Shown one piece after another: positions 1 through 7,842 of a stretch of DNA of 15,413 nucleotides. Source of the stretch: an uncultured Succinatimonas sp. (lineage in GTDB: Bacteria > Pseudomonadota > Gammaproteobacteria > Enterobacterales > Succinivibrionaceae). The translations under genes were made by a program, and so were the position numbers. Location: NCBI RefSeq assembly GCF_905203285.1, contig NZ_CAJKVK010000046.1:1-15413 (forward strand). The letters run 5' to 3'. Positions within the stretch are counted from its first letter, which is position 1. Every line of letters starts with the position of its first letter. The notes under the pieces were generated by a model, which was not told the DNA's origin, did no database searches, and saw nothing but the letters and a program-made list of their open reading frames with translations.

Positions 1-393
1 GCAACTAAATCTCTTAAAAAAGCTTAATCACACAAATAATTAACTAACTCAAAACAATCTTTGATCTGTATGTCTCAATTTAATACCAAACTGATGACTT
101 TAAAGGAAAGGAAGAGAATGTACATTTATTGGTTTTAGATTTGCCGAAATTTTCAATCTTTAAGCATGTCTTCAGGCTCAAGGGACATATTCCATTACCA
201 TCCGTAAGCGTAAATATCTTACCGTTAGATCTAAGCTGTGGGGCAACACGTTATGGCCGCTATCTTTTTTGCTTCATCCTGCACAGGCGCTCTGATATCT
301 ATTATTCGGCAATATATTGAGCAACAGAAAACACCGGATTAAAAACACAAGCAGCTCCTCGCGATGATCTCAGCCCTAATGGACGGTTTTAGC
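1..393. other. Intergenic / remnant stretch with no recognisable gene
   Basis: No protein I recognise is encoded here. The longest plus-strand frame (129-320) begins at TTG, lacks a clear ribosome binding site and reads as low-complexity hydrophobic sequence. A minus-strand frame is open from roughly position 255 down to 85 and includes the piece LTDGNGICPLSLK, but it has no start and is closed by stops at both ends, so at most it is a gene remnant. Near the left edge, TCTCTTAAAAAAGCT resembles the end of the IS21-like element further right, with one extra A. Confidence 0.5.
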
Positions 394-407
394 CGCTGAT
401 CTTTTTT

Positions 408-969
408 GATAAAAATCGGGATTAAGACCAGAGGCTCATACTCTTGATGATTTAAAGCTATATTGTAATTTTCACACAAAATCTCCATTGCTCTCGGTGT
501 TTCCCAAGCAGGCAAAGGAGAAAAACGTAATTTTTTAATTCCATTTTAATCTGTTTCAATAATTTGATTATCACTATTTTTGTATTTACCGCCAATTGAA
601 ATATCTTCATATTTATACAGATCACGATGCAGCTGTAAGATGATGGATGTTTTAAGCGGCATATACTCAAAATTTTCGTTTACTAATGCCAAAACGTCTC
701 TATATCCGGCAATTTCCTTTTCCGACAAAGATTCTGGTTCTATTTCATAATTAACTAATTGATGAAGTCTTTGGTCTCTGGTCTCTTGTAGTAAGTCCTT
801 CAATACGATTTGACGATTCAATACTTTCACTAAAAGCCTGTGTGCTTAATATTTTATGAATATCGCTTAATTTAAAATCGTTTCGGTGTTTATGAATTTT
901 CTTTAATAGATCTTTTATCTTAGGTGTTATGCATTGACTGTAGGCCTTATCAAAATCAAAAATCTTCAT
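408..969 (-). pseudogene. Fic-family protein, N-terminal part, multiply disrupted
   Basis: This is the N-terminal half of a Fic/DOC-family protein (Fic enzymes usually AMPylate target proteins). It starts at the ATG at 969 and reads through the family hallmark SIESSNRIEG. It then loses frame at a tandem copy of AGAGACC (773-786, minus orientation). Removing one 7-bp copy restores GLTTRDQRLHQLVNYEIEP. The corrected frame continues through EIAGYRDVLALVNENFEYMP and GGKYKNSDN, hits an in-frame TAA at 546-548, and resumes as NGIKKLRFSPLPAWETPRAM to YEPLVLIPIFI. There similarity stops (about 408), so the catalytic HPFxxGNGR loop that should follow is absent. The gene therefore has three independent lesions. 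It lies downstream of purL on the same strand but behind a strong terminator. Fic identity comes from motif recognition and I am fairly sure of it; that it is dead follows from the missing active site. Confidence 0.8.
773..786. repeat. 7-bp tandem duplication GGTCTCT x2
   Basis: Two adjacent copies of GGTCTCT (773-779 and 780-786) sit inside the fic remnant. Deleting one copy joins the two open frames of the Fic protein without any other change, so this duplication is the frameshift lesion. Confidence 0.85.
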
Positions 970-992
970 ATCAAATCACCAAATTTAAAGAC

Positions 993-1031
993 AAAAAAAC
1001 TCGGGGTGCTTTTGACATCCCGAGCTCTTTT
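993..1031. terminator. Bidirectional intrinsic terminator after purL
   Basis: The arms CTCGGGGTG (1000-1008) and CATCCCGAG (1016-1024) form a 9-bp stem with one mismatch and a 7-nt loop. On the minus strand the stem is followed by seven T (993-999), so it ends the purL transcript just after its stop codon. On the plus strand it is followed by CTCTTTTT, so it can also stop transcription from the other side. Confidence 0.85.
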
Positions 1032-1051
1032 TAATACAGGTTAACTAAAAA

Positions 1052-4000
1052 TTAACCTACAAACTTACGGGCATTTCTAAAGATGCGGCACCAAGCGCTA
1101 TCCTCTCCCCAATCCTCAGGATGCCAGGAATTGGAAACAGTACGCATTACACGCTCAGGATGCGGCATCAAGATAGTAAAGCGTCCATCCGGAGTGGTTA
1201 CGGAAGTTATGCCGTTAGGTGAACCGTTCGGATTCATCGGATACTCTTCAGTAACCTTACCGCGATGATCGATATAACGAACAGCAACTAAGCCTGATTT
1301 TTCAAAGCGAGCTAAGTGAGCTGCGTCCTTGAATTCGGCACGGCCTTCACCGTGAGATACAACGATAGGCATCTTAGAACCTACCATGCCGTCAAAGAAG
1401 ATTGACGGGCTCTTTTGAATCTCAACTTCAACAAAGCGTGCTTCAAAGCGCTCTGACAGATTAGTTACAAAACGCGGCCAATCTTCGGCTCCGGGGATTA
1501 AATCACGCAAAGTCGACATCATCTGGCAGCCATTGCAGACGCCTAAAGCAAAAGTGTCTTTACGATTGAAGAAATCGCCGAACTCTTCGCTTGCTCTTGA
1601 GTTGAAGAGAATTGACTTAGCCCAGCCTTCACCTGCTCCCAATACGTCACCGTATGAGAAACCGCCGCAAGCTGCAAAGCCCTTGAAATCTTTTAAGGAA
1701 ACTTTACCGCTTAAAATATCGGTCATGTGCACGTCAACGCAATTAAATCCGGCGCGGTCAAACGCTGCTGCCATTTCTCCCTGAGAGTTAACGCCCTCTT
1801 CACGTAAGATGGCAATCTTCGGAGCGACGGAACGAGCGATATAAGGAGCTGCGATATCTTCTTTAGTGTCAAAAGTAAGATCGACGAACAAGCCCGGATC
1901 TTTTTCATCAAATTTAGCGTCATACTCGGACTTGGCACATGCAGGATTATCACGTAATGACTGCATATGATAAGTGGTTTCAGCCCATGCGGTTCTGAAA
2001 TGGGTACGAGTCTCGTTGATAACGTCCTGACCTTCACGGGTAAAGACTATGCGATCGTCATCGCGAAGAGAGCCGATAACGAATGAGCAATTAGATAAAC
2101 CGTGACCTGACAAGATATTAAGAACCTGCTCTTCAAGCTCGGCAGGAACCTGGATAACGGCACCGGGCTCTTCGGCAAACAATACGCCTAAATCATTCTG
2201 GCCTAACTCATCCATACGGACGGTAACGCCGGTATGACCAGCAAAGCACATTTCAGCGACGGTGACGAACAAACCGCCGTCTGAGATATCGTGATAAGCC
2301 AAGATCATGTTCTTGCTGTTTAAGAACTGAACGGCGTCAAATAATCCTTTCAAACGAACAGGATTATCAAGGTTGGCAGGCTTGCTGCCAAGCTGGCGAT
2401 AAACCTGAGCCAAGCATGATCCGCCAAGACGATTCTGTCTTTCACCCAAATCGATGTAAATAAGAACGGTATCGCCCTTATCGGTTCTAAGCTGCGGAGT
2501 TAAAGTCTTGCGAATATCCTCACAGCGGGCAAAAGCTGAAATAATTAGGGACATCGGGGCGGTTACGGTACGGTTCTCGCCGTTTTCGTCCCAAGTGGTC
2601 TTCATGGACATTGAGTCTTTGCCGACCGGTACGGTAATTGAAAGCTCAGGACATACTTCCATGCCTAAAGTCTTAACGGCTTCATAAAGACCGGCATCCT
2701 CGCCCGGATGACCGTTTGCCGCCATCCAGTTTGCGGATAACTTGATTCTGTCCATATCGCCGATCATGGCAGGAGCAAGATTGGTAATAGCCTCAGCAAT
2801 AGCCAAACGTACTGAAGCTGCATGGTCAAGCAAGGCAACCGGAGTACGCTCGCCCATGGAAGCGGCTTCACCGTGATAGCTGTCATAGGATGCGGCGGTT
2901 ACGGCAACGTCGGCTACCGGAACCTGCCACGGGCCTACCATCTGATCGCGAGCCACCATACCGGTAACGGAACGGTCACCGATAGTAATAAGGAAAGTCT
3001 TCTCGGCAACGGTCGGTAAACGCAAAATTCTTTCAGCAGCGTCAATAGGCGTAATGCCTTCATCCTTAAACTCGGGAGAATCGGCTTTAGCGCTCTTTAC
3101 AACCTTATTCATGCGCGGAGGCTTGCCGAGCAGTACGTCAAGCGGCAAATCAATAGGACGATTGCCAAAATACGGATCTTCAAGCACTACGCGGCGCTCT
3201 TTGGTAGCTTCACCGATTACGGCAAACTGAGCGCGCTCACGCTTGCAGAAAGCTTCAAATACCGGGAATTTCTCAGGAGAAACGGCTAAGACATAACGTT
3301 CCTGAGACTCGTTACACCAAATCTGCAGCGGGCTCATACCCGGCTCGTCATTGGGGATCTTGCGCAGATCGAAATGACCGCCGACACCGCCGTCTGAAAC
3401 GAGTTCCGGCATTGCGTTTGACAAACCGCCGGCTCCGACGTCATGAATAAACATAATAGGATTTTCAGAACCAAGCTGCCAGCAGGCATCGATAACTTCC
3501 TGGCAGCGGCGCTGCATTTCAGGGTTGCCGCGCTGAACTGACGCAAAATCCAAATCCTCAGATGACTGGCCTGAATTCATGGAGGAAGCGGCACCGCCGC
3601 CTAATCCGATATCCATGGCAGGACCGCCTAAAACGATTAATTTTGCACCCGGTTCAATATGATCTTTTTGGATATGCTCACGACGAATGTTGCCCCAGCC
3701 GCCTGCCAACATAATCGGCTTATGATAGCCGCGGATTTCTTTTCCGGCAAAGCTTACGACTTCCTCTTCATAAGTTCTAAAATAACCGCAAAGATTAGGA
3801 CGGCCGAACTCGTTGTTAAAAGAAGCTGCGCCTAAAGGGCCTTCAATCATGATATCAAGGGCTGAAGCCAAACGGTTGGGTTTGCCGAAATCATGCTCCC
3901 ACGGCTGAACGGCTCCGGGGATTTTAAGATTTGACACGGTAAATCCGCATAAGCCGCCCTTAGGTTTTGAACCTACGCCGGTAGCGCCTTCATCACGAAT

Positions 4001-4951
4001 TTCACCGCCAGATCCGGTTGCAGCTCCCGGGAACGGGGAAATCGCAGTCGGATGGTTATGGGTTTCAACCTTCATCAAAATCGGCATATCTTCCTGATGG
4101 TAATTCCACTCAAGAGTATCTCTGTCAGGATAGAAACGGCCTGCTTTTGATCCTTCCATAACCGCAGCGTTATCGCGGTAGGCTGAAAGTACGTAATCAT
4201 TATGAGTGTTATAAGTATTACGTACCATCTGGAATAAAGATAAATCCTCTTTCTTACCGTCAATTTCCCAGGAAGCGTTAAATACTTTATGACGGCAATG
4301 CTCGGAATTCATCTGGGCGAACATGTAAAGTTCGATATCGGTAGGATCACGTCCTAAATCCTTAAAGGAATTTAAAAGATAATCCATTTCCTCGTCATTT
4401 AAAGCCAAACCGAGCTCAACGTTTGCTTTCTTTAATGCTTCTTTACCGCCGGTGGTAAGCGGAACGGTAGTAAAAGGCTTTGGAGTCTGTTTTTCAAATA
4501 AAGCGACACCCTCATCAAGGCTGTCAAGTACGGTCTGCATCATGCGATCGTGAATAAGAGGAACGATCACTTTACGTTCATCGGCAGTTAAAGCGGTACC
4601 GTCTTTTTTCTTAAACCAATAAGCAATACCGCGTTCAATGCGGTGAATTTCGGTCAAACCGCAGTTGTGGGCAATATCGGTTGCCTTGGATGCCCACGGA
4701 GAAATAGTTCCGATTCTAGGGATGACGAAGAATAAGTCACCTTCTTCAACATGCTCTTCATCGACGGGGCCGTAAGTCAAGATTTTATCTAAAACGGCTT
4801 TTTTATCGTCACTTAAAGGAGCATCAACATCAACAAGGTGAATAAAACGGGTACAAATAGAAGCAACTTCTATTCCGGCTTTAGCCAAAGCTTCGGTAAG
4901 CTTTTCTACTTTATATCCGGAAAGAGCTGAAGAACCGCGTAAAATATCCAT
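1052..4951 (-). CDS. purL: Phosphoribosylformylglycinamidine synthase (FGAM synthase), single-chain form
   Basis: PurL catalyses the fourth step of de novo purine synthesis in the cytoplasm: FGAR + glutamine + ATP to FGAM. At 1,299 residues it is the large single-chain type of gammaproteobacteria (E. coli is 1,295). The start MDILRGSSALS matches the family start. The order is an N-terminal PurS-like domain (about 1-145), a linker, two AIRS-type synthetase halves with the signature THNHPTAISPFPGAATGSGG (His 298, His 300), and a C-terminal class I glutaminase domain. The glutaminase nucleophile is Cys1139 in GVCNGCQMM, and His1264/Glu1266 in PHPER complete the triad, a constant +4 offset from E. 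coli numbering. The frame is intact from the ATG at 4951 to the stop at 1052. It is a single-gene unit, divergent from the acetyltransferase upstream and closed by the terminator at 993-1031. Confidence 0.98.
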   Translation of the reverse strand: MDILRGSSALSGYKVEKLTEALAKAGIEVASICTRFIHLVDVDAPLSDDKKAVLDKILTYGPVDEEHVEEGDLFFVIPRIGTISPWASKATDIAHNCGLTEIHRIERGIAYWFKKKDGTALTADERKVIVPLIHDRMMQTVLDSLDEGVALFEKQTPKPFTTVPLTTGGKEALKKANVELGLALNDEEMDYLLNSFKDLGRDPTDIELYMFAQMNSEHCRHKVFNASWEIDGKKEDLSLFQMVRNTYNTHNDYVLSAYRDNAAVMEGSKAGRFYPDRDTLEWNYHQEDMPILMKVETHNHPTAISPFPGAATGSGGEIRDEGATGVGSKPKGGLCGFTVSNLKIPGAVQPWEHDFGKPNRLASALDIMIEGPLGAASFNNEFGRPNLCGYFRTYEEEVVSFAGKEIRGYHKPIMLAGGWGNIRREHIQKDHIEPGAKLIVLGGPAMDIGLGGGAASSMNSGQSSEDLDFASVQRGNPEMQRRCQEVIDACWQLGSENPIMFIHDVGAGGLSNAMPELVSDGGVGGHFDLRKIPNDEPGMSPLQIWCNESQERYVLAVSPEKFPVFEAFCKRERAQFAVIGEATKERRVVLEDPYFGNRPIDLPLDVLLGKPPRMNKVVKSAKADSPEFKDEGITPIDAAERILRLPTVAEKTFLITIGDRSVTGMVARDQMVGPWQVPVADVAVTAASYDSYHGEAASMGERTPVALLDHAASVRLAIAEAITNLAPAMIGDMDRIKLSANWMAANGHPGEDAGLYEAVKTLGMEVCPELSITVPVGKDSMSMKTTWDENGENRTVTAPMSLIISAFARCEDIRKTLTPQLRTDKGDTVLIYIDLGERQNRLGGSCLAQVYRQLGSKPANLDNPVRLKGLFDAVQFLNSKNMILAYHDISDGGLFVTVAEMCFAGHTGVTVRMDELGQNDLGVLFAEEPGAVIQVPAELEEQVLNILSGHGLSNCSFVIGSLRDDDRIVFTREGQDVINETRTHFRTAWAETTYHMQSLRDNPACAKSEYDAKFDEKDPGLFVDLTFDTKEDIAAPYIARSVAPKIAILREEGVNSQGEMAAAFDRAGFNCVDVHMTDILSGKVSLKDFKGFAACGGFSYGDVLGAGEGWAKSILFNSRASEEFGDFFNRKDTFALGVCNGCQMMSTLRDLIPGAEDWPRFVTNLSERFEARFVEVEIQKSPSIFFDGMVGSKMPIVVSHGEGRAEFKDAAHLARFEKSGLVAVRYIDHRGKVTEEYPMNPNGSPNGITSVTTPDGRFTILMPHPERVMRTVSNSWHPEDWGEDSAWCRIFRNARKFVG

Positions 4952-5013
4952 AGAAACTATTTCTCGCTAAGAAAATTATGTTGAAAACAGTAAGAAAATC
5001 TCACGATCCGTAT

Positions 5014-5033
5014 ATTTTAACAAACCCTTGCCT
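5014..5033 (-). promoter_or_regulatory. Possible purL promoter with degenerate PurR-box-like sequence
   Basis: Reading the minus strand upstream of purL, AGGCAAGGGTTTGTTA (5033-5018) keeps the GCAA-N2-GTTT core of the enterobacterial PurR box (ACGCAAACGTTTTCGT) and agrees at about 9 of 16 positions. It runs directly into TAAAAT (5019-5014), a possible -10. No good -35 is visible. The position, about 65-80 bp before the purL start, is right for an operator. The match is weak and no purR gene is in the window, so this is only a candidate. Confidence 0.25.
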
Positions 5034-5085
5034 TTGCTACTAAAAATCTTTGCATTAAAGCTGAAATTTCTTTTTTTATGAACTT

Positions 5086-5103
5086 AAAAAGCCGCTTTGG
5101 CGG
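5086..5103 (-). terminator. Short hairpin with T-run in the purL / acetyltransferase divergent region
   Basis: On the minus strand CCGC-CAAA-GCGG-CTTTTT forms a 4-bp GC stem followed by five T. No minus-strand gene lies directly before it, because it sits in the gap between two divergent genes. It may insulate purL from antisense transcription or be chance; the stem is short. Confidence 0.3.
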
Positions 5104-5144
5104 ATAATGATTGACAGAATTCATCTGCTTTTACGGATCTTGCC

Positions 5145-5804
5145 ATGACTGAAGAAGAAAAAATATTTGCAGGAAAATTATTTAATAATCAATGTCCTGA
5201 ATTAAAAGCCGTCAAGATGGAAATGCATCGGGCCAATAAGCGCTACAATCTTCTTGACGAAACAGACCCAGCCCGCGATGAAATCATCAAAAAACATCTT
5301 GGAAAAATAGGATCGACTTTTCATATGGTGGGCCCTATTCATTTCAACTACGGCACCCATACCTTCATCGGCAACAATTTTTTTGCCAACTTCAATTTCA
5401 CCGTAATGGATGATGCTCGAATTTTTATCGGTGACAATGTTTGCATCGGTCCGAATGTTTCACTGCTTGCCACCAACCATCCTCTAATTGCCGCAGAGCG
5501 CATGGGGCTTGATGCAAACGGAAAAACCACGCTTGCCGAATTTGCCGAGGAAATTCACATCGGCAGCAACGTCTGGATTGCCGCGAGCGTCTGCGTCATC
5601 GGAGGTGTTCACATCGGAGATAACGTGGTAATCGGAGCAGGAAGCGTTGTAACAAGGGATATTCCCGACAACCATATCGCCTTCGGCGTTCCCTGCCGCC
5701 CGATACGGGAAATAACTGAAAAAGACAGCGTACGGCATCTTCTGCTGCCTAAAGATGCCGAATTTTTTAAAAACAACTTTCGCAAATTAAAAACAAAAAG
5801 CTAA
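5145..5804 (+). CDS. Maltose/galactoside-type sugar O-acetyltransferase (left-handed beta-helix)
   Basis: This is a cytoplasmic acetyl-CoA-dependent O-acetyltransferase of the Maa/LacA/NodL family, which acetylates the 6-hydroxyl of sugars. At 219 residues it is slightly longer than typical (about 185-205). It has the N-terminal Maa-type cap (about 1-60, with CPELKAVKMEMHRANKRYN), then hexapeptide-repeat turns (FIGNNFF, FIGDNVCIGPNV, HIGSNVWIAASVCVIGGVHI, VIGAGSVVTRDIP). The presumed catalytic His is His112 in LATNHPL, equivalent to LacA His115. The C-terminal GVPCRPIREI is the usual family ending, followed by a basic tail. The start at 5145 fits the family; a GGAT about 10 nt upstream is only a weak ribosome binding site. 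It is divergent from purL and convergent with the nucleoside hydrolase, overlapping it by 4 bp at the stop codons. The exact sugar substrate cannot be read from the sequence. Confidence 0.9.
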   Translation: MTEEEKIFAGKLFNNQCPELKAVKMEMHRANKRYNLLDETDPARDEIIKKHLGKIGSTFHMVGPIHFNYGTHTFIGNNFFANFNFTVMDDARIFIGDNVCIGPNVSLLATNHPLIAAERMGLDANGKTTLAEFAEEIHIGSNVWIAASVCVIGGVHIGDNVVIGAGSVVTRDIPDNHIAFGVPCRPIREITEKDSVRHLLLPKDAEFFKNNFRKLKTKS

Positions 5805-6790
5805 AGTCCATTTGCTTTAAAGCGTTCTTTCATAAGCCTCAGTAATTTTTCATTGGAAACAGCCGTCATGATGTTTATCTTCCGAGAAGAGTGAGGCTTA
5901 ATTTCGTCAGCGTTTTTCAAATAGCCTAAATCCGCAATATATGTTCTTCCGCGAAAAGCTCCGCAAAGTTCAATATTCACAAAATGTTCTTCAAAGCTGA
6001 ATAAAGACGAATCGATCAAATAAGCTACGGTTAAAACATCATGGATCCAGCACCCGTCAATACCGCGGGTTTTCATAGAATAAGCAAGCCAAGGTTTAGT
6101 GGTTTTATACAAATACTCACTTAAAGCATTTGTATAAGTTCCCATTTCTTCAAGATCTTCTTGTCTTAAAAGAGTTGTCGTAGTCGTGTCAAAAGGAGCC
6201 ATCGTGCAGGGAACTGAGCTATCCAACACGATTTTTGCAGCTTCCGGATCTAATCCGAAATTAGTGTCTTTTAAGTAATTTTTGACATTAAAGCAGCCGC
6301 CCATCAGCACGATTTCCTGTATCTTGTCTTGTACCTCAGGGTATTTTGTCAACAATAAAGCAAGATTAGTTAAAGGTCCGATGGCTATAAGCGTTACTTC
6401 ATGAGGATTTTCATTAATAATTTGCGCCATCTTATCCACGGCGTTACAAGCGATGTCGGCGTCTGTGCGTAAAAATTCTTCCTCATCCTGCCACAAATAT
6501 TTAAGACCTTGTTTTTCTACGCCGTGATCAAGCCTTTCACGCCATTTTTGCGTAGGTTCCTTTAAAGCTCTAAAAGATCCGCAGTAAACAGGCACGTCAT
6601 ATCCTGATGCCTGTAAAAAGCGCTTTGCCACAAGACAGGCTTTATAATTTAAAACGTTTCCGCTTACAGTCGTAACCGCCTTGACTTCAATTTCAGGGCT
6701 GACAAGAGCCAAGGCTAATGCTAACCCGTCATCAACATTGGCACCGGCAATACCGTTGCCGATATCACAGTCAATAATTATCTTTCGCAT
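5801..6790 (-). CDS. Nucleoside hydrolase (IUNH/Rih family)
   Basis: The enzyme hydrolyses the N-glycosidic bond of ribonucleosides to free base and ribose, feeding purine or pyrimidine salvage. At 329 residues it has normal family length. The N-terminal calcium-binding motif is the extended form IIDCDIGNGIAGANVDDG: Asp7 and Asp9 are separated from Asp20-Asp21 by ten residues rather than the three of canonical DTDPGxDD. Other family marks are the TVSGN segment (about 41-45), IAIGPLTNLALLL (about 135-147), VLMGG, and the C-terminal WIHDVLTVAY with His250-Asp251, where Asp251 is the expected last calcium ligand. It starts 17 bp after the stop of the LacI-type regulator and is the last gene of the operon. 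No terminator is seen before the convergent acetyltransferase. Base specificity is not predictable from sequence alone. Confidence 0.93.
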   Translation of the reverse strand: MRKIIIDCDIGNGIAGANVDDGLALALALVSPEIEVKAVTTVSGNVLNYKACLVAKRFLQASGYDVPVYCGSFRALKEPTQKWRERLDHGVEKQGLKYLWQDEEEFLRTDADIACNAVDKMAQIINENPHEVTLIAIGPLTNLALLLTKYPEVQDKIQEIVLMGGCFNVKNYLKDTNFGLDPEAAKIVLDSSVPCTMAPFDTTTTTLLRQEDLEEMGTYTNALSEYLYKTTKPWLAYSMKTRGIDGCWIHDVLTVAYLIDSSLFSFEEHFVNIELCGAFRGRTYIADLGYLKNADEIKPHSSRKINIMTAVSNEKLLRLMKERFKANGL

Positions 6791-6807
6791 ATCAAGTCCG
6801 TATTTTA

Positions 6808-7809
6808 TCAGTGGGCTTTTAGCGACATTCCGTCTTTTATGATATACGGAATTTTATAAACGCTGCCTTTTAGATCGGGATTTAAGACCATATTGATGAC
6901 ATGCTGCGCCACAAGCTTCACCGGCTGCAGCATGGCAGCAAGCGAAGGCACGACATACTCGGAAAGCTCGGTTGCGTTAAACGTGGCAATGCCGATGTCA
7001 TCGGGAACTTTTATCCCGCGCTCGGAAAAAGCGCGCAGCGCACCGAAAGCCTGCATTTCATTAGTTGTAAAGACGCTGTCGCATTTGACATTCATAATCA
7101 AATCCAACGCCGCGTAATAACCGTCTTTACGTGTGTAATCCGAGTAAAAAACAAGGCTGGGAAGCGGCTCTAAATTATGAGCTCTTAAAGCGTCTTTCCA
7201 TCCTCTGATGCGTTCCTGCGTGTTATGCATATTCTTAGGTCCGCAGATAATCGCGATTTTTTTATAACCTTTTAAGATCATCATACTGACCACATCATAC
7301 GCCGCCTGATATTCATTGATTTCAACCACGCGCATCCCCGATTCGGGATTTGCCATGTGATTTAACAGGACAAAAGGCGTATTGCTGGCATTTAACAAAT
7401 CAAGATAAGGATCTTTAATGGCGTTATAAATTATTCCGTCAACCTGACGCTGCAAAAAGAATTTAAGCAGATCAACTTCCTTATGCACCCTATCGTCGCT
7501 ATCGCCAAGCAGGATTACAAATCCCCGCTCAATTGCTTCTCCTTCGATTGCATGAGCAAGCGACGCAATAAAAGGGTTGGAGATATTCGGAATAATAAGA
7601 CCTAGACAGCGTGATTTGCCGCTTACCAGTGCTCTTGCATTATTATTAGGCTGGTAGCCGGTTAATTTTATCGCTTCAAGCACTTTTTTTCTGGTTTTCT
7701 CCGATACCGGCTTCGGTCCGTTATTAATTACGTAACTGACCACGGCACTTGAGGTACCGGCTAATTTGGCTACATCATTACGGGTTACTTTTTTACTAAA
7801 ATTCTGCAT
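6808..7809 (-). CDS. LacI-family transcriptional regulator
   Basis: This 333-residue regulator has the full LacI/GalR layout. The N-terminal helix-turn-helix spans about residues 8-29 (VTRNDVAKLAGTSSAVVSYV). The hinge-helix region is about 54-62 (NNNARALVS), and a periplasmic-binding-protein-like effector domain begins at CLGLIIPNISNPFIASLAHA. The start at 7809 is preceded by AAGGAT at good spacing. It lies between the transporter (33 bp upstream) and the nucleoside hydrolase (17 bp downstream), so it is probably cotranscribed and the local regulator of this operon. The perfect palindrome at 9238-9253, with the central CG typical of LacI-family operators, is its likely binding site. The effector is probably the transported nucleoside or a breakdown product (inference). 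Confidence 0.95.
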   Translation of the reverse strand: MQNFSKKVTRNDVAKLAGTSSAVVSYVINNGPKPVSEKTRKKVLEAIKLTGYQPNNNARALVSGKSRCLGLIIPNISNPFIASLAHAIEGEAIERGFVILLGDSDDRVHKEVDLLKFFLQRQVDGIIYNAIKDPYLDLLNASNTPFVLLNHMANPESGMRVVEINEYQAAYDVVSMMILKGYKKIAIICGPKNMHNTQERIRGWKDALRAHNLEPLPSLVFYSDYTRKDGYYAALDLIMNVKCDSVFTTNEMQAFGALRAFSERGIKVPDDIGIATFNATELSEYVVPSLAAMLQPVKLVAQHVINMVLNPDLKGSVYKIPYIIKDGMSLKAH

Positions 7810-7842
7810 AGAATATCCTTATGATGTAGCCATTGTACCTAA

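Noticed and set aside
129..320. 63-codon plus-strand open frame
   Set aside because: TTG start, no ribosome binding site, no recognisable motif, and located in a stretch of degraded sequence.
1083..4263. Several 60-100 codon frames opposite or within purL
   Set aside because: They are shadow frames of purL with no start signals or motifs of their own.
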